Part shown: one piece after another, positions 16,932-25,832 of the stretch
Numbering within the stretch: the stretch's first letter is position 1
How the letters are laid out: the number at the start of each line of letters is the position of its first letter
The notes under the pieces: generated by a model
What the model saw: only the letters and a program-made list of their open reading frames with translations
Database searches by the model: none
Told to the model about the DNA's origin: nothing
DNA from: Gammaproteobacteria bacterium
Lineage (GTDB): Bacteria; Pseudomonadota; Gammaproteobacteria; Pseudomonadales; Pseudomonadaceae
Assembly (NCBI GenBank): GCA_012719655.1
Contig: JAAXZZ010000166.1
Location: forward strand, 1-41,732
Direction of reading: 5' to 3'
Length of the DNA stretch: 41,732 nucleotides
Translations under genes and position numbers: made by a program

Positions 16932-18748
16932 TGCTGACTGGTTTGCGTCGTAGTTGTTTATCACTTTGCGTCTTGTTCTGTAGCACGGCTGTATTAGCCG
17001 AGCCACAACATGCCATGACTTTATACGATGAAGCACCTAAGTACCCAAGCGACTTTACTCATTTTGACTACACCAATCCAGATGCGCCAAAAGGTGGCAC
17101 CTTGCGCTTAGCGGGTCTCAATGGCTTTGACAGCCTCAATCCTTTTATTCCTAAAGGTAATGCTGCCGATCATATTGGCTTGTTATATGACACCCTAACC
17201 TACCACTCCGCTGATGAACCTTTTACTGAATACGGCTTGCTCGCTGAGCGCATTGAAAAAGCCGATGATCACAGCTTTGTGCGCTTTTATTTAAACCCTA
17301 AAGCACGCTTTAATGATGGCCATCCGGTAACCGCTGAAGATGTGTTGTTCACCTTTAACACCTTGGTTGAAAAAGGCCATCCGCTGTATCGCCATTACTA
17401 TGCTGATGTCGCTGAAGTGGTGGTGGAAAATCCATTGCAAGTACGCTTTGATTTTAAGCACAGCAATAACCGCGAATTACCGCTGATTTTAGGTCAGTTA
17501 CAAATCCTGCCCAAACATTGGTGGGCAGAACGCGATTTCACTAAAACCAGCTTAAGCCCACCGTTAGGCAGTGGCCCGTACCGTTTAGTGCAGGTTGATG
17601 CCGGACGCAGTTTGCGCTACGAGCGAGTAAAAGACTGGTGGGGCAAAGACTTGCCCGTGTCGCGCGGACTCTACAATTTCGACATCATTCACATTGATTA
17701 CTACCGTGATATGTCAGTCGCCCTAGAAGCCTTTAAAGCCGGTCAGTTTGATTTCAACCTCGAATACTCGGCTAAAGACTGGGCCACGGGTTACAACTCG
17801 CCAGCACTGCGCAGTGGCGCGATCATCAAAAAGTCGATTAAGAACCACAACCCTGTTGGCATGCAGGGCTTTACTTTTAATTTGCGTAAAAAGATGTTCC
17901 AAGATCCACGTGTTCGCCAAGCCATAAGCCTGTTATTTGATTTTGAATGGACGAATAAGCAGCTGTTTTATGGCTCTTATATCCGCACCCAAAGCTATTT
18001 TGAAAACTCAGAACTGGCTGCTCGCGGTTTACCTTCAGAGGACGAACTGGCGATTTTAGAACCACTACGCAGCTCGATTCCTGAGCAAGTGTTCACCGCA
18101 GCCTACCAAGCGCCAATCAGTGATGGCAGCGGTATTATTCGCGAGCGTCGTTTGCAAGCGTATCGCTTGCTGCAAGAAGCCGGCTACCGCATTGAAAACG
18201 ACCAGATGGTCAATGCTGAAGGTGAACCACTCGCCTTTGAGTTTATTATTGCTCAAGCCAACTTGGAGCGTGTCCTGCTGCCCTTTAAGCGCAATCTTGC
18301 CGAACTAGGCATTGAGATGACCATTCGCCGCGCCGATGTATCGCAATACATCAATCGTATGCGCTCACGGGACTTTGAGATGACCTCAAGTATTTGGTCG
18401 CAATCCAATTCTCCGGGTAATGAGCAACGGGACTTTTGGCACTCCAGCAGTGTCGACAACCCCGGTAGTCGCAACTTTATTGGCCTGCAAGATCCTGCCA
18501 TCGACACCTTAGTTGAAGGCCTTATCAACGCGCCAAGCCGCGCCAGTTTAATCACTCATGCGCGCGCGTTGGATCGAGTTTTACTCTGGGGCCATTACGT
18601 GATTCCAAACTACTACATTGACACTTGGCGCATCGCCTACTGGCAACATTTGGCCCAGCCCGCAGTGGCGCCTTTGTATGATTACGGCTTAATGACCTGG
18701 TGGATTAAACCTGACGCAGCCCATCCTTCTACTGCGGCGGACAAATAA
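16931..18748 (+). CDS. yejA: Periplasmic oligopeptide-type binding protein YejA, second paralogue
   Basis: This binding protein of 605 residues is paralogous to the preceding gene. Shared blocks include [14 protein letters not shown] and [17 protein letters not shown]; by eye roughly half the residues are identical. The signal peptide is [20 protein letters not shown] plus VLA. GGAG lies eight bases before the ATG. The gene ends two bases before yejB, so the pair of receptors feeds one permease. Two receptors could widen the range of peptides taken up. Size matches E. coli YejA (604). Confidence 0.94.
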   Translation: MLTGLRRSCLSLCVLFCSTAVLAEPQHAMTLYDEAPKYPSDFTHFDYTNPDAPKGGTLRLAGLNGFDSLNPFIPKGNAADHIGLLYDTLTYHSADEPFTEYGLLAERIEKADDHSFVRFYLNPKARFNDGHPVTAEDVLFTFNTLVEKGHPLYRHYYADVAEVVVENPLQVRFDFKHSNNRELPLILGQLQILPKHWWAERDFTKTSLSPPLGSGPYRLVQVDAGRSLRYERVKDWWGKDLPVSRGLYNFDIIHIDYYRDMSVALEAFKAGQFDFNLEYSAKDWATGYNSPALRSGAIIKKSIKNHNPVGMQGFTFNLRKKMFQDPRVRQAISLLFDFEWTNKQLFYGSYIRTQSYFENSELAARGLPSEDELAILEPLRSSIPEQVFTAAYQAPISDGSGIIRERRLQAYRLLQEAGYRIENDQMVNAEGEPLAFEFIIAQANLERVLLPFKRNLAELGIEMTIRRADVSQYINRMRSRDFEMTSSIWSQSNSPGNEQRDFWHSSSVDNPGSRNFIGLQDPAIDTLVEGLINAPSRASLITHARALDRVLLWGHYVIPNYYIDTWRIAYWQHLAQPAVAPLYDYGLMTWWIKPDAAHPSTAADK

Positions 18749-18750
18749 CT

Positions 18751-19839
18751 ATGTTGGCGTATATTTTTCGGCGCTTACTGCTGATCATTCCCACGTTGCT
18801 GGGCATTTTAGTGGTTAACTTTATTATTATTCAGGCTGCACCTGGCGGCCCTGTAGAGCAAATGATTGCCAAACTGGAAGGCTTTGACGCTGCTGCAGGT
18901 GGTGCTACGGGGCGGATTTCCGGTGGCGGAGCAGAAGTCTCCAGTAGCGCTGCAACCAACTATCGAGGCGCACAAGGTTTAGATCCTGAGTTGATTTTAG
19001 AAATCGAAAAGATGTATGGCTTTGATAAGCCCGCCATCGAGCGCTTTTGGATCATGCTCAAAAACTATGCACATTTTGATTTTGGCAGCAGTTTTTTCCG
19101 TGATGCCAAAGTGATTGATTTAATTCTTGAAAAAATGCCCGTCTCAATTTCATTAGGACTTTGGAGTACGCTGCTGATGTATTTGATTTCCATCCCACTG
19201 GGAATCAGTAAAGCTGTGCGCCATGGCAGTGCGTTTGATGTCTGGACCAGTTCAGCGATTATTTTAGGCTATGCGATCCCAGCATTTTTATTTGCAATTT
19301 TATTGGTGGTCCTGTTTGCTGGCGGTAGTTACTTAAGCTGGTTTCCACTGCGCGGCCTAACCTCCAATAATTTTGAAGAGTTGAGCCTCTTGGGCAAGCT
19401 CGGCGATTACTTCTGGCACTTAGCCTTACCCGTCACAGCCTTGGTGATTGGTAACTTTGCCACGCTAACCTTGCTGACTAAAAACAGTTTCTTGGATGAA
19501 ATCAATAAACAGTATGTAACCACCGCGCGTGCCAAAGGCTTACCAGAAAATAAAGTCTTGTACGGTCATGTGTTTCGTAATGCCATGCTGATTATTATTG
19601 CCGGTTTCCCTGCTGCTTTTATTGGCATGTTTTTCACTGGCTCACTACTGATTGAAGTGATTTTTTCACTCGACGGCTTAGGCTTGTTGAGTTTTGAAGC
19701 AGCGATTAATCGCGATTATCCGGTGGTCTTTGGTACGTTATTTTTATTCACGCTGCTCGGTTTGTTGGTGAAGTTAATCGGCGACATCACCTACACCTTG
19801 GTCGATCCGCGCATTGACTTCAGCAGTAGGGGCAACTGA
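18751..19839 (+). CDS. yejB: Peptide ABC transporter permease YejB
   Basis: This is an inner-membrane permease of 362 residues from the DppB/OppB family. It opens with [20 protein letters not shown] and contains the Gly/Ala/Ser-rich periplasmic insert (about residues 50-70) typical of YejB, followed by the binding-protein-dependent transport domain with the EAA-type loop ([10 protein letters not shown] near 250). It has six or so hydrophobic helices. It sits two bases after yejA and one base before yejE. Length is like E. coli YejB (364). Confidence 0.95.
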   Translation: MLAYIFRRLLLIIPTLLGILVVNFIIIQAAPGGPVEQMIAKLEGFDAAAGGATGRISGGGAEVSSSAATNYRGAQGLDPELILEIEKMYGFDKPAIERFWIMLKNYAHFDFGSSFFRDAKVIDLILEKMPVSISLGLWSTLLMYLISIPLGISKAVRHGSAFDVWTSSAIILGYAIPAFLFAILLVVLFAGGSYLSWFPLRGLTSNNFEELSLLGKLGDYFWHLALPVTALVIGNFATLTLLTKNSFLDEINKQYVTTARAKGLPENKVLYGHVFRNAMLIIIAGFPAAFIGMFFTGSLLIEVIFSLDGLGLLSFEAAINRDYPVVFGTLFLFTLLGLLVKLIGDITYTLVDPRIDFSSRGN

Positions 19840-19840
19840 A

Positions 19841-20860
19841 ATGGCACTTTCTCCGATCAATCAACGCCGTTTTGCGCGCTTCAAAGAGCATAAGCGCGGC
19901 TGGTTTTCTTTATGGATCTTTCTTGGCTTGTTTATGCTATCGCTGGGCGCAGCGTTAATTGCCAACGACAAACCGCTGCTGGTGAAGTATGACGGTGCGC
20001 TGTACTTTCCAATCCTCAAGCGCTACCCAGAAACCACCTTTGGCGGTGAGTTTCCGTTACAAGCCAATTATAAAAGCCCCTATATCAAAGAACTGATCGC
20101 CGAAAAAGAGGGCTGGATGCTGTGGCCAATCATTCCATTTAACTACTCCAGTATCAATTACGATCTGCAAGTACCAGCCCCCGCACCACCCTCCAGTCAA
20201 AACTGGCTGGGCACCGATGACCAAGGCCGCGATGTCTTGGCTAGGGTCATTTACGGCTTTCGCATTTCCGTATTATTTGCTCTGACGTTAACCTTAGTCA
20301 GCTCTATGATTGGCGTCTTTGTTGGCGCTTTGCAGGGTTTTTATGGTGGCTGGGTGGATTTGGTCGGTCAACGCTTTTTAGAAATCTGGTCGGGACTGCC
20401 AGTCTTGTATCTATTGATTATTATGGCCAGCTTTATTCAGCCCAATTTTTGGTGGTTACTAGGAATCATGCTGCTATTTTCCTGGATGAGTTTGGTCGAT
20501 TTAGTTCGTGCGGAGTTTTTACGTGGTCGTAATCTAGAATATGTTCGTGCGGCACGCGCCTTAGGCATGCAAAACAGTACCATTATGTTTCGCCATATCC
20601 TGCCCAACGCTATGGTTTCGACCATTACGTTCTTACCCTTTATTTTAACTGGCGCAATTGGCACCCTAACCGCCTTGGATTTCTTAGGTTTTGGTTTACC
20701 GCCCGGCTCCCCCTCACTGGGTGAATTGGTGGCGCAAGGCAAATCCAACTTACAGGCACCTTGGTTGGGCATCAGCGCTTTTACGGTCTTGGCATTGATG
20801 CTGAGTTTATTAGTTTTTATTGGTGAGGCTGCCCGAGATGCATTCGACCCAAGAAAATAA
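19841..20860 (+). CDS. yejE: Peptide ABC transporter permease YejE
   Basis: This is the second permease subunit, 339 residues, DppC/OppC family. An N-terminal helix follows a basic start (RRFARFKEHKRGW), then a large periplasmic segment, then the transport domain with NWLGTDDQGRDVLARVIYGF and the EAA-type loop YVRAARALGMQN. ATG at 19841 is chosen because AGGGG lies eight bases upstream, one base after the yejB stop. It overlaps yejF by 23 bases. Confidence 0.95.
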   Translation: MALSPINQRRFARFKEHKRGWFSLWIFLGLFMLSLGAALIANDKPLLVKYDGALYFPILKRYPETTFGGEFPLQANYKSPYIKELIAEKEGWMLWPIIPFNYSSINYDLQVPAPAPPSSQNWLGTDDQGRDVLARVIYGFRISVLFALTLTLVSSMIGVFVGALQGFYGGWVDLVGQRFLEIWSGLPVLYLLIIMASFIQPNFWWLLGIMLLFSWMSLVDLVRAEFLRGRNLEYVRAARALGMQNSTIMFRHILPNAMVSTITFLPFILTGAIGTLTALDFLGFGLPPGSPSLGELVAQGKSNLQAPWLGISAFTVLALMLSLLVFIGEAARDAFDPRK

Positions 20861-22478
20861 AGCGCAACAATTGCTCAGTATTGAAGACTTGTCCGTTGAG
20901 TTTCTCAGTGGTGAGACTGTTCAGCGCGCAGTCAATAACATCAGTTTCAGCATCCTTAAGGGTGAAACACTGGCGCTGGTTGGCGAAAGTGGCTCCGGCA
21001 AGTCGGTCACTGCACATTCTATTTTGCGCTTACTGCCCTACCCGCTGGCACGCCATCCCAGCGGTAAGATTATGTATCAAGGCGAGGATTTACTTGCTGC
21101 GACGCCAGAGTATTTACGTAACGTGCGTGGCAACCGCATTGCGATGATTTTCCAAGAGCCGATGAGCTCGCTCAATCCGCTGCACACTATCGAAAAGCAG
21201 ATCAATGAAATCCTGATTTTGCATAAAGGCATGAACGCTAAGCAAGCCTCTGTGCGCACGCTAGAGCTGCTTAAGCTGGTCGAGATACCCAATCCCGCAC
21301 AGCGTATGAACGCCTACCCGCACGAACTGTCTGGCGGACAGCGTCAGCGTGTAATGATTGCTATGGCACTTGCCAATGAGCCGCAATTGCTGATTGCTGA
21401 TGAACCAACCACGGCACTGGACGTTACTGTGCAGCAAACCATTTTAGAGCTGCTCAGCGATTTACAAGAGCGTCTTGGCATGTCGATCTTATTGATCAGC
21501 CATGACTTGAACTTGGTGCGGCGCGTCGCCCATCGTGTGTGTGTGATGCGCAACGGCGAAATTGTTGAGCAAGCCGCTTGCGCTGAGATTTTTCGCAACC
21601 CACAGCATCCCTATACGCAAGAACTGCTTGGCGCTGAGCCCAGTGGCCAACCCGTTCCGCACAGCCCGAGCGAGACACTATTAGAAACCTGTGATTTACG
21701 CGTTTGGTTTCCAATCAAAAAAGGTATTTTTCAGCGCACGGCCGATTATATTAAAGCGGTTGATGGCGTGAGTTTTAACTTGCAGCGCGGACAAACTCTT
21801 GGCGTCGTTGGCGAAAGCGGATCAGGAAAATCGACTCTAGGTTTAGCTATTTTGCGTCTGATCAATAGTAAAGGCCGCATTTTATATGCAGGCCAAGCCA
21901 TCGATTCGCTCTCGCAAAAAGAAGTACGACCACTACGCCGTGACATTCAAGTGGTTTTTCAAGACCCATTTGGTAGCCTGAGCCCAAGAATGAGCGTCTC
22001 AGATATCATTGGCGAAGGTTTGCGTATCCATAAGATGGGCGATGCGCAGCAACAAGAGCAAGCGATCATCGCGGCGTTGCAAGAAGTGGGCCTCGATCCA
22101 GACACACGGCACCGCTATCCCCATGAGTTTTCTGGGGGGCAACGACAACGTATTGCGATTGCCCGTGCCTTGGTACTCAAGCCCAAGCTGATTGTTTTAG
22201 ATGAGCCCACTTCAGCGCTGGACCGTACCGTGCAGCGTCAAGTGGTGGAACTGCTGCGTAACTTGCAGCTGAAATACAATTTGACCTATGTGTTTATTAG
22301 CCATGACCTGGCAGTGGTCAAAGCCCTCAGTCACCATTTATTGGTGATGCGTCAGGGGCAAGTGATTGAACAAGGTGCTGCTGCACGTATTTTTGCAGCG
22401 CCGCAACACACCTATACACAGCAATTGCTCGCTGCAGCATTTATAAATAACTCGCAGCAGCAAACGCATGATTATTGA
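20838..22478 (+). CDS. yejF: Peptide ABC transporter ATP-binding protein YejF (two fused ATPase domains)
   Basis: The ATPase of the Yej importer has about 546 residues with two nucleotide-binding domains in tandem. Domain 1 has Walker A GESGSGKS, signature LSGGQRQRV and Walker B LLIADEPTTALD. Domain 2 has GESGSGKST, FSGGQRQRI and LIVLDEPTSALD. Both sites look active. The ATG at 20838 lies inside the yejE end, with GAGG nine bases upstream. fabI follows after 19 bases, so fabI may be read through from the transporter operon. Confidence 0.95.
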   Translation: MHSTQENKAQQLLSIEDLSVEFLSGETVQRAVNNISFSILKGETLALVGESGSGKSVTAHSILRLLPYPLARHPSGKIMYQGEDLLAATPEYLRNVRGNRIAMIFQEPMSSLNPLHTIEKQINEILILHKGMNAKQASVRTLELLKLVEIPNPAQRMNAYPHELSGGQRQRVMIAMALANEPQLLIADEPTTALDVTVQQTILELLSDLQERLGMSILLISHDLNLVRRVAHRVCVMRNGEIVEQAACAEIFRNPQHPYTQELLGAEPSGQPVPHSPSETLLETCDLRVWFPIKKGIFQRTADYIKAVDGVSFNLQRGQTLGVVGESGSGKSTLGLAILRLINSKGRILYAGQAIDSLSQKEVRPLRRDIQVVFQDPFGSLSPRMSVSDIIGEGLRIHKMGDAQQQEQAIIAALQEVGLDPDTRHRYPHEFSGGQRQRIAIARALVLKPKLIVLDEPTSALDRTVQRQVVELLRNLQLKYNLTYVFISHDLAVVKALSHHLLVMRQGQVIEQGAAARIFAAPQHTYTQQLLAAAFINNSQQQTHDY

Positions 22479-22497
22479 TTGAAGAAGAGGAAGTACC

Positions 22498-23295
22498 ATG
22501 GGTTTCATGACCGGTAAACGCGTTTTAATCGTTGGCGTAGCCAGCAAGTTGTCGATTGCTTCAGGTATTGCTGCGGCGATGCACCGTGAAGGCGCAGAAC
22601 TGGCTTTCACCTACCAAAATGAAAAACTGCAAAAGCGTGTTGAAGATTTCGCCGAAACCTGGGGTTCATCCGCTGACCTGTGCTTCCCTTGCGATGTTGC
22701 CAATGATGACGATATTAAAAACGTATTTACTGAACTGGCAAAAAAATGGGACGGTTTAGACTGTATCGTGCATTCAGTTGGTTTTGCACCTGGCGATCAA
22801 CTCGATGGCGACTTTACTGAAGTGACCACTCGAGAGGGTTTTAAAATTGCCCACGATATCAGCGCCTATAGTTTTATTGCTTTAGCCAAAGCCGGTCGCA
22901 GCATGATGCAAGGGCGTAACGGCAGCTTGCTCACCCTAACTTACTTAGGGGCTGAGCGCACCATGCCAAACTACAACGTGATGGGCATGGCTAAAGCCAG
23001 CCTAGAGGCCGGTGTGCGCTACTTGGCGGGTAGCTTAGGTGCTGAAGGCATTCGCGTGAATGCCGTCTCTGCAGGCCCAATCCGCACCCTAGCGGCCTCT
23101 GGTATCAAGAGCTTTCGCAAAATGCTGGCGGCCAATGAGAAACAAACCCCTCTGCGCCGCAACGTGACCATTGAAGAAGTGGGTAATGCGGGCGCATTTT
23201 TATGCTCAGATTTAGCCTCAGGTATCAGCGGTGAAATTATGTACGTTGATGGCGGCTTCAATACCACAGCGATGGGTAACATCGAAGAAGACTAA
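22498..23295 (+). CDS. fabI: Enoyl-[acyl-carrier-protein] reductase (NADH) FabI
   Basis: FabI catalyses the last reduction of each fatty acid elongation cycle and is the triclosan target. The 265-residue short-chain reductase has an N-terminal nucleotide fold ([11 protein letters not shown]), Tyr149, and the catalytic Tyr159-(x6)-Lys166 in YNVMGMAK, plus [13 protein letters not shown]. All match E. coli FabI with a three-residue offset. GAAGAAGAGGAAG precedes the ATG. It is the last gene of the transporter unit and ends before a strong terminator. Confidence 0.97.
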   Translation: MGFMTGKRVLIVGVASKLSIASGIAAAMHREGAELAFTYQNEKLQKRVEDFAETWGSSADLCFPCDVANDDDIKNVFTELAKKWDGLDCIVHSVGFAPGDQLDGDFTEVTTREGFKIAHDISAYSFIALAKAGRSMMQGRNGSLLTLTYLGAERTMPNYNVMGMAKASLEAGVRYLAGSLGAEGIRVNAVSAGPIRTLAASGIKSFRKMLAANEKQTPLRRNVTIEEVGNAGAFLCSDLASGISGEIMYVDGGFNTTAMGNIEED

Positions 23296-23321
23296 GTCTT
23301 TTCAAAGGTCAAAGGACCTTT

Positions 23322-23367
23322 GCTAAACACAAAAAACCCGCTAAAAAGCGGGTTTTTTGTGTTTAGC
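23322..23367. terminator. Bidirectional terminator between fabI and ppiD
   Basis: A perfect 21-base inverted repeat (arms 23322-23342 and 23347-23367, AAAA loop). The GC core CCCGCT/AGCGGG is flanked by A6 and T6, so the U-tract forms on either strand. A second small hairpin AAAGGTC/GACCTTT lies at 23304-23321. Confidence 0.92.
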
Positions 23368-23376
23368 ATTTGACAC

Positions 23377-25245
23377 TTAAAAACGTTGAATTTTTGCATC
23401 TAACTCAAGTTGTTGTAAAAATGCACTGAAGTCAACTTGGCCTGCGCGTGAAGCTAGAATCTCTCTGTACTGTTTCAGTTCACTCGCAGTCAGCGAGTCT
23501 GCTGCAGCATTCACGCCGGTTAGACGGATAATGACATAGTCGCCATTGCTGAGATTCAAACCTGCAAACTCAGCCGCATTCGCCTCTGGCTTAGGCATTT
23601 TAAATAGCGCTTGCAAGACTTCTGGATCAACATTCTCTTGATCACGTGTCGCCGCCTCAACAACCTGCCAAGCGTCCTGCTGCGCCTGTGCAGTCGAAGT
23701 TTTACCTTCTTGTAAACTGCTCAGCAATGCCTGACCTTGACTCTGTGCTTGCTCTATCGCACGCTTGACCAGCAACTGCTCACGAATCTGCGTGCTGACT
23801 TCAGCAAAGGCAATCTGCTCTGGGCGCTTATGCTCTTTAACACGCAGCACCACTGTGGTTTCTGGATCAAGTTCGATAGCTGTACTGTTAGCACCCTCTT
23901 CGAGGACCTCAGTGCTAAATGCAGCCTGCAATACCTGACGGTTAGCAAACAAGCCATCCAGACCTTCACGCCCAAAAGGCTCACTGACTTTAATTTCTAA
24001 ACCCAACTCGCTGGCGGGTTGCTGCAGATCAGCGGACTCATAGGCTGCGCTTTCCAACTCTCGAACAGCTTCAACAAAACGCTGCTCAACTTGTTGGCTC
24101 TTTAGATCTTGAGTCAACTTATCTTTCAAGCTGGCAAAGCTTGGAATATCTGCCGCTTGTACACCCAGCAATTTAATCACATGCCAACCATAGTCAGTGC
24201 GCACAGGAGCGGAAATCTGACCGTTCTCAAGCGCGTACAAAGCGTCCTCAAAGGCAGGCTCATAAACACCTTGTGCAGCAAAACCTAAATCACCGCCCTG
24301 CTCAGCTGAACCGATATCATCAGACACCTCTTTAGCGACTGCAGCAAACTCTTCACCGGCATTAATACGCTCAATCGCACTCTGTGCTGCTGCTTTTGCT
24401 TGTTCATCTGTGACATCTGCTGTCACTTCAAAGAGAATATGCGCAGCGTGGCGCTGCTCAACAAGGTTGGCAACTTCCGCTTGATACAACTCTTGAAGAG
24501 CGGCGTCGTCAACAGCGACCTGGTCAAAGAATACAGACTTCTCAAGCTCAACATACTCAACAACAACTTGCTCTTGAGTTAAGAACTCGGAAGAGTTTTC
24601 GTCGTAATAAGCCTTAACTTCGTCTTCAGTGACCGCAACTTTATCAAGCTCAGGCTTAATGGTGAGCATGGCAAAATCACGGGTTTGACGCTCTAGATCA
24701 GCAAAAGCTTGCGCTTCTTGTTCGGTTACAAAAGCAGTAGCGGCAATACCGGCACGCAATTGACCTGTGCGCATCTCTTGCTCGATCATTTGCCTAAACT
24801 GTAAACGGGTGTAGCCCATCTGACGAATCACTTGGTCAAAACGGTCAGCATTAAACTTACCGTCAACCTGGAACTCAGGCGCCAATAAAATAAACTGATC
24901 AATTAAGGCGCTGGAAAAAGCAAAGCCTGACTGATCCGCTGCTTGTACCAGTAGCTTACGAGAAATAAGACCTTTCAATGCTGCTTCAGAAAGTAATGCA
25001 TCATCAATTAGACTGGCATCAAAATCCTTCCCAAATTGTTGCAACAGTTGCCTGCGCTGAAGGTTTTTTGCTTCAGCTAATGCATCGAGGGTAATTTCTT
25101 CACCGTTAACTTTGGCGGCATTATTACTGTTACTGGTTGAGCCTAAAATGGCGTCAAAACCTGTAAAAGCAAACAGCACGACAATCAAACCAATAATAGA
25201 TTTAGAGATCCACCCCGTAGAGTTATCTCGAATATTTTGCAGCAT
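23377..25245 (-). CDS. ppiD: Periplasmic folding chaperone PpiD (SurA-like/parvulin)
   Basis: PpiD is anchored in the inner membrane with its chaperone domain in the periplasm near the Sec translocon. One N-terminal helix (about residues 15-35, SIIGLIVVLFAFTGF) is followed by a SurA_N-like region and a parvulin domain at about 265-360 (AAHILFEV, GGDLGFAAQG, YGWHVIKLL). Total 622 residues, as in E. coli (623). GGGGG lies a few bases before the ATG. It follows hupB in the conserved order but is separated from it by a terminator. Confidence 0.95.
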   Translation of the reverse strand: MLQNIRDNSTGWISKSIIGLIVVLFAFTGFDAILGSTSNSNNAAKVNGEEITLDALAEAKNLQRRQLLQQFGKDFDASLIDDALLSEAALKGLISRKLLVQAADQSGFAFSSALIDQFILLAPEFQVDGKFNADRFDQVIRQMGYTRLQFRQMIEQEMRTGQLRAGIAATAFVTEQEAQAFADLERQTRDFAMLTIKPELDKVAVTEDEVKAYYDENSSEFLTQEQVVVEYVELEKSVFFDQVAVDDAALQELYQAEVANLVEQRHAAHILFEVTADVTDEQAKAAAQSAIERINAGEEFAAVAKEVSDDIGSAEQGGDLGFAAQGVYEPAFEDALYALENGQISAPVRTDYGWHVIKLLGVQAADIPSFASLKDKLTQDLKSQQVEQRFVEAVRELESAAYESADLQQPASELGLEIKVSEPFGREGLDGLFANRQVLQAAFSTEVLEEGANSTAIELDPETTVVLRVKEHKRPEQIAFAEVSTQIREQLLVKRAIEQAQSQGQALLSSLQEGKTSTAQAQQDAWQVVEAATRDQENVDPEVLQALFKMPKPEANAAEFAGLNLSNGDYVIIRLTGVNAAADSLTASELKQYREILASRAGQVDFSAFLQQLELDAKIQRF

Positions 25246-25302
25246 GCATCCCCCGATGTCGCTATGTTAAATAGCTGTGCATTATGGGTAGGGCCAATAA
25301 AA

Positions 25303-25330
25303 CAAAGGCGCACCTAATGATGCGCCTTTG
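25303..25330 (-). terminator. Terminator after hupB
   Basis: Arms CAAAGGCGCA (25303-25312) and TGCGCCTTTG (25321-25330), a perfect 10-base stem with an eight-base loop. On the minus strand it is followed by TTTTATT. It lies about 95 bases past the hupB stop. Confidence 0.82.
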
Positions 25331-25424
25331 TATTCAATGATACGCGTTAAGTCTGCGCTTTCTATTTAAATAACCACAGAACGTACCAGTCACACCAGCT
25401 TTGACACCAGCATGTAAGAAGCGC

Positions 25425-25697
25425 TTAGTTCACCGCGTCTTTCAGTGCTTTACCTGCTTTAAAGCCAGGAATTTTTGCTGCTGCGATTTCAATTGGGTTA
25501 CCTGTTTGAGGGTTACGACCAGTACGTGCAGCGCGATCCTTAACAGCAAAAGTACCAAAGCCAACCAACACAACTGAATCACCTTCTTGCAAAGCAGTCG
25601 TGATGCTTTCGATCACTGCATCTAATGCACGTCCTGCAACGGCTTTAGGAATATCTGCCGAAGCAGCAACTTTATCAATCAACTCTGACTTGTTCAC
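25425..25697 (-). CDS. hupB: DNA-binding protein HU-beta
   Basis: HU is a nucleoid protein that bends and compacts DNA as a dimer. The 90 residues carry the family arm [20 protein letters not shown] and the opening [11 protein letters not shown]. The start is GTG at 25697 with GGGGA seven bases upstream; a GTG start is also known for hupB in E. coli. It lies after lon in the conserved order and has its own promoters. Confidence 0.97.
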   Translation of the reverse strand: MNKSELIDKVAASADIPKAVAGRALDAVIESITTALQEGDSVVLVGFGTFAVKDRAARTGRNPQTGNPIEIAAAKIPGFKAGKALKDAVN

Positions 25698-25725
25698 TCG
25701 TAAGTCCCCTTAGGTTTCTTAAATA

Positions 25726-25753
25726 ATTATAATTGCAATTTTGATTCATACAA
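25726..25753 (-). promoter_or_regulatory. hupB proximal sigma-70 promoter
   Basis: Minus strand TTGTAT (25748-25753), a 16-base spacer and a perfect TATAAT (25726-25731). Transcription would begin near 25719, about 22 bases before the hupB GTG. Confidence 0.6.
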
Positions 25754-25791
25754 AACAGCTTGTTTTCAATCAAAAGACACAGACACCGCGC

Positions 25792-25821
25792 TTTATAGCA
25801 AGGTGTCGAAAAGCATGTCAA
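25792..25821 (-). promoter_or_regulatory. hupB distal sigma-70 promoter
   Basis: Minus strand perfect TTGACA (25816-25821), an 18-base spacer and TATAAA (25792-25797), starting 12 bases past the lon stop. A weak hairpin (GACACC/GGTGTC, 25782-25807) overlaps its -10 and could act as a partial lon terminator. Confidence 0.65.
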
Positions 25822-25832
25822 CCACAACAATA

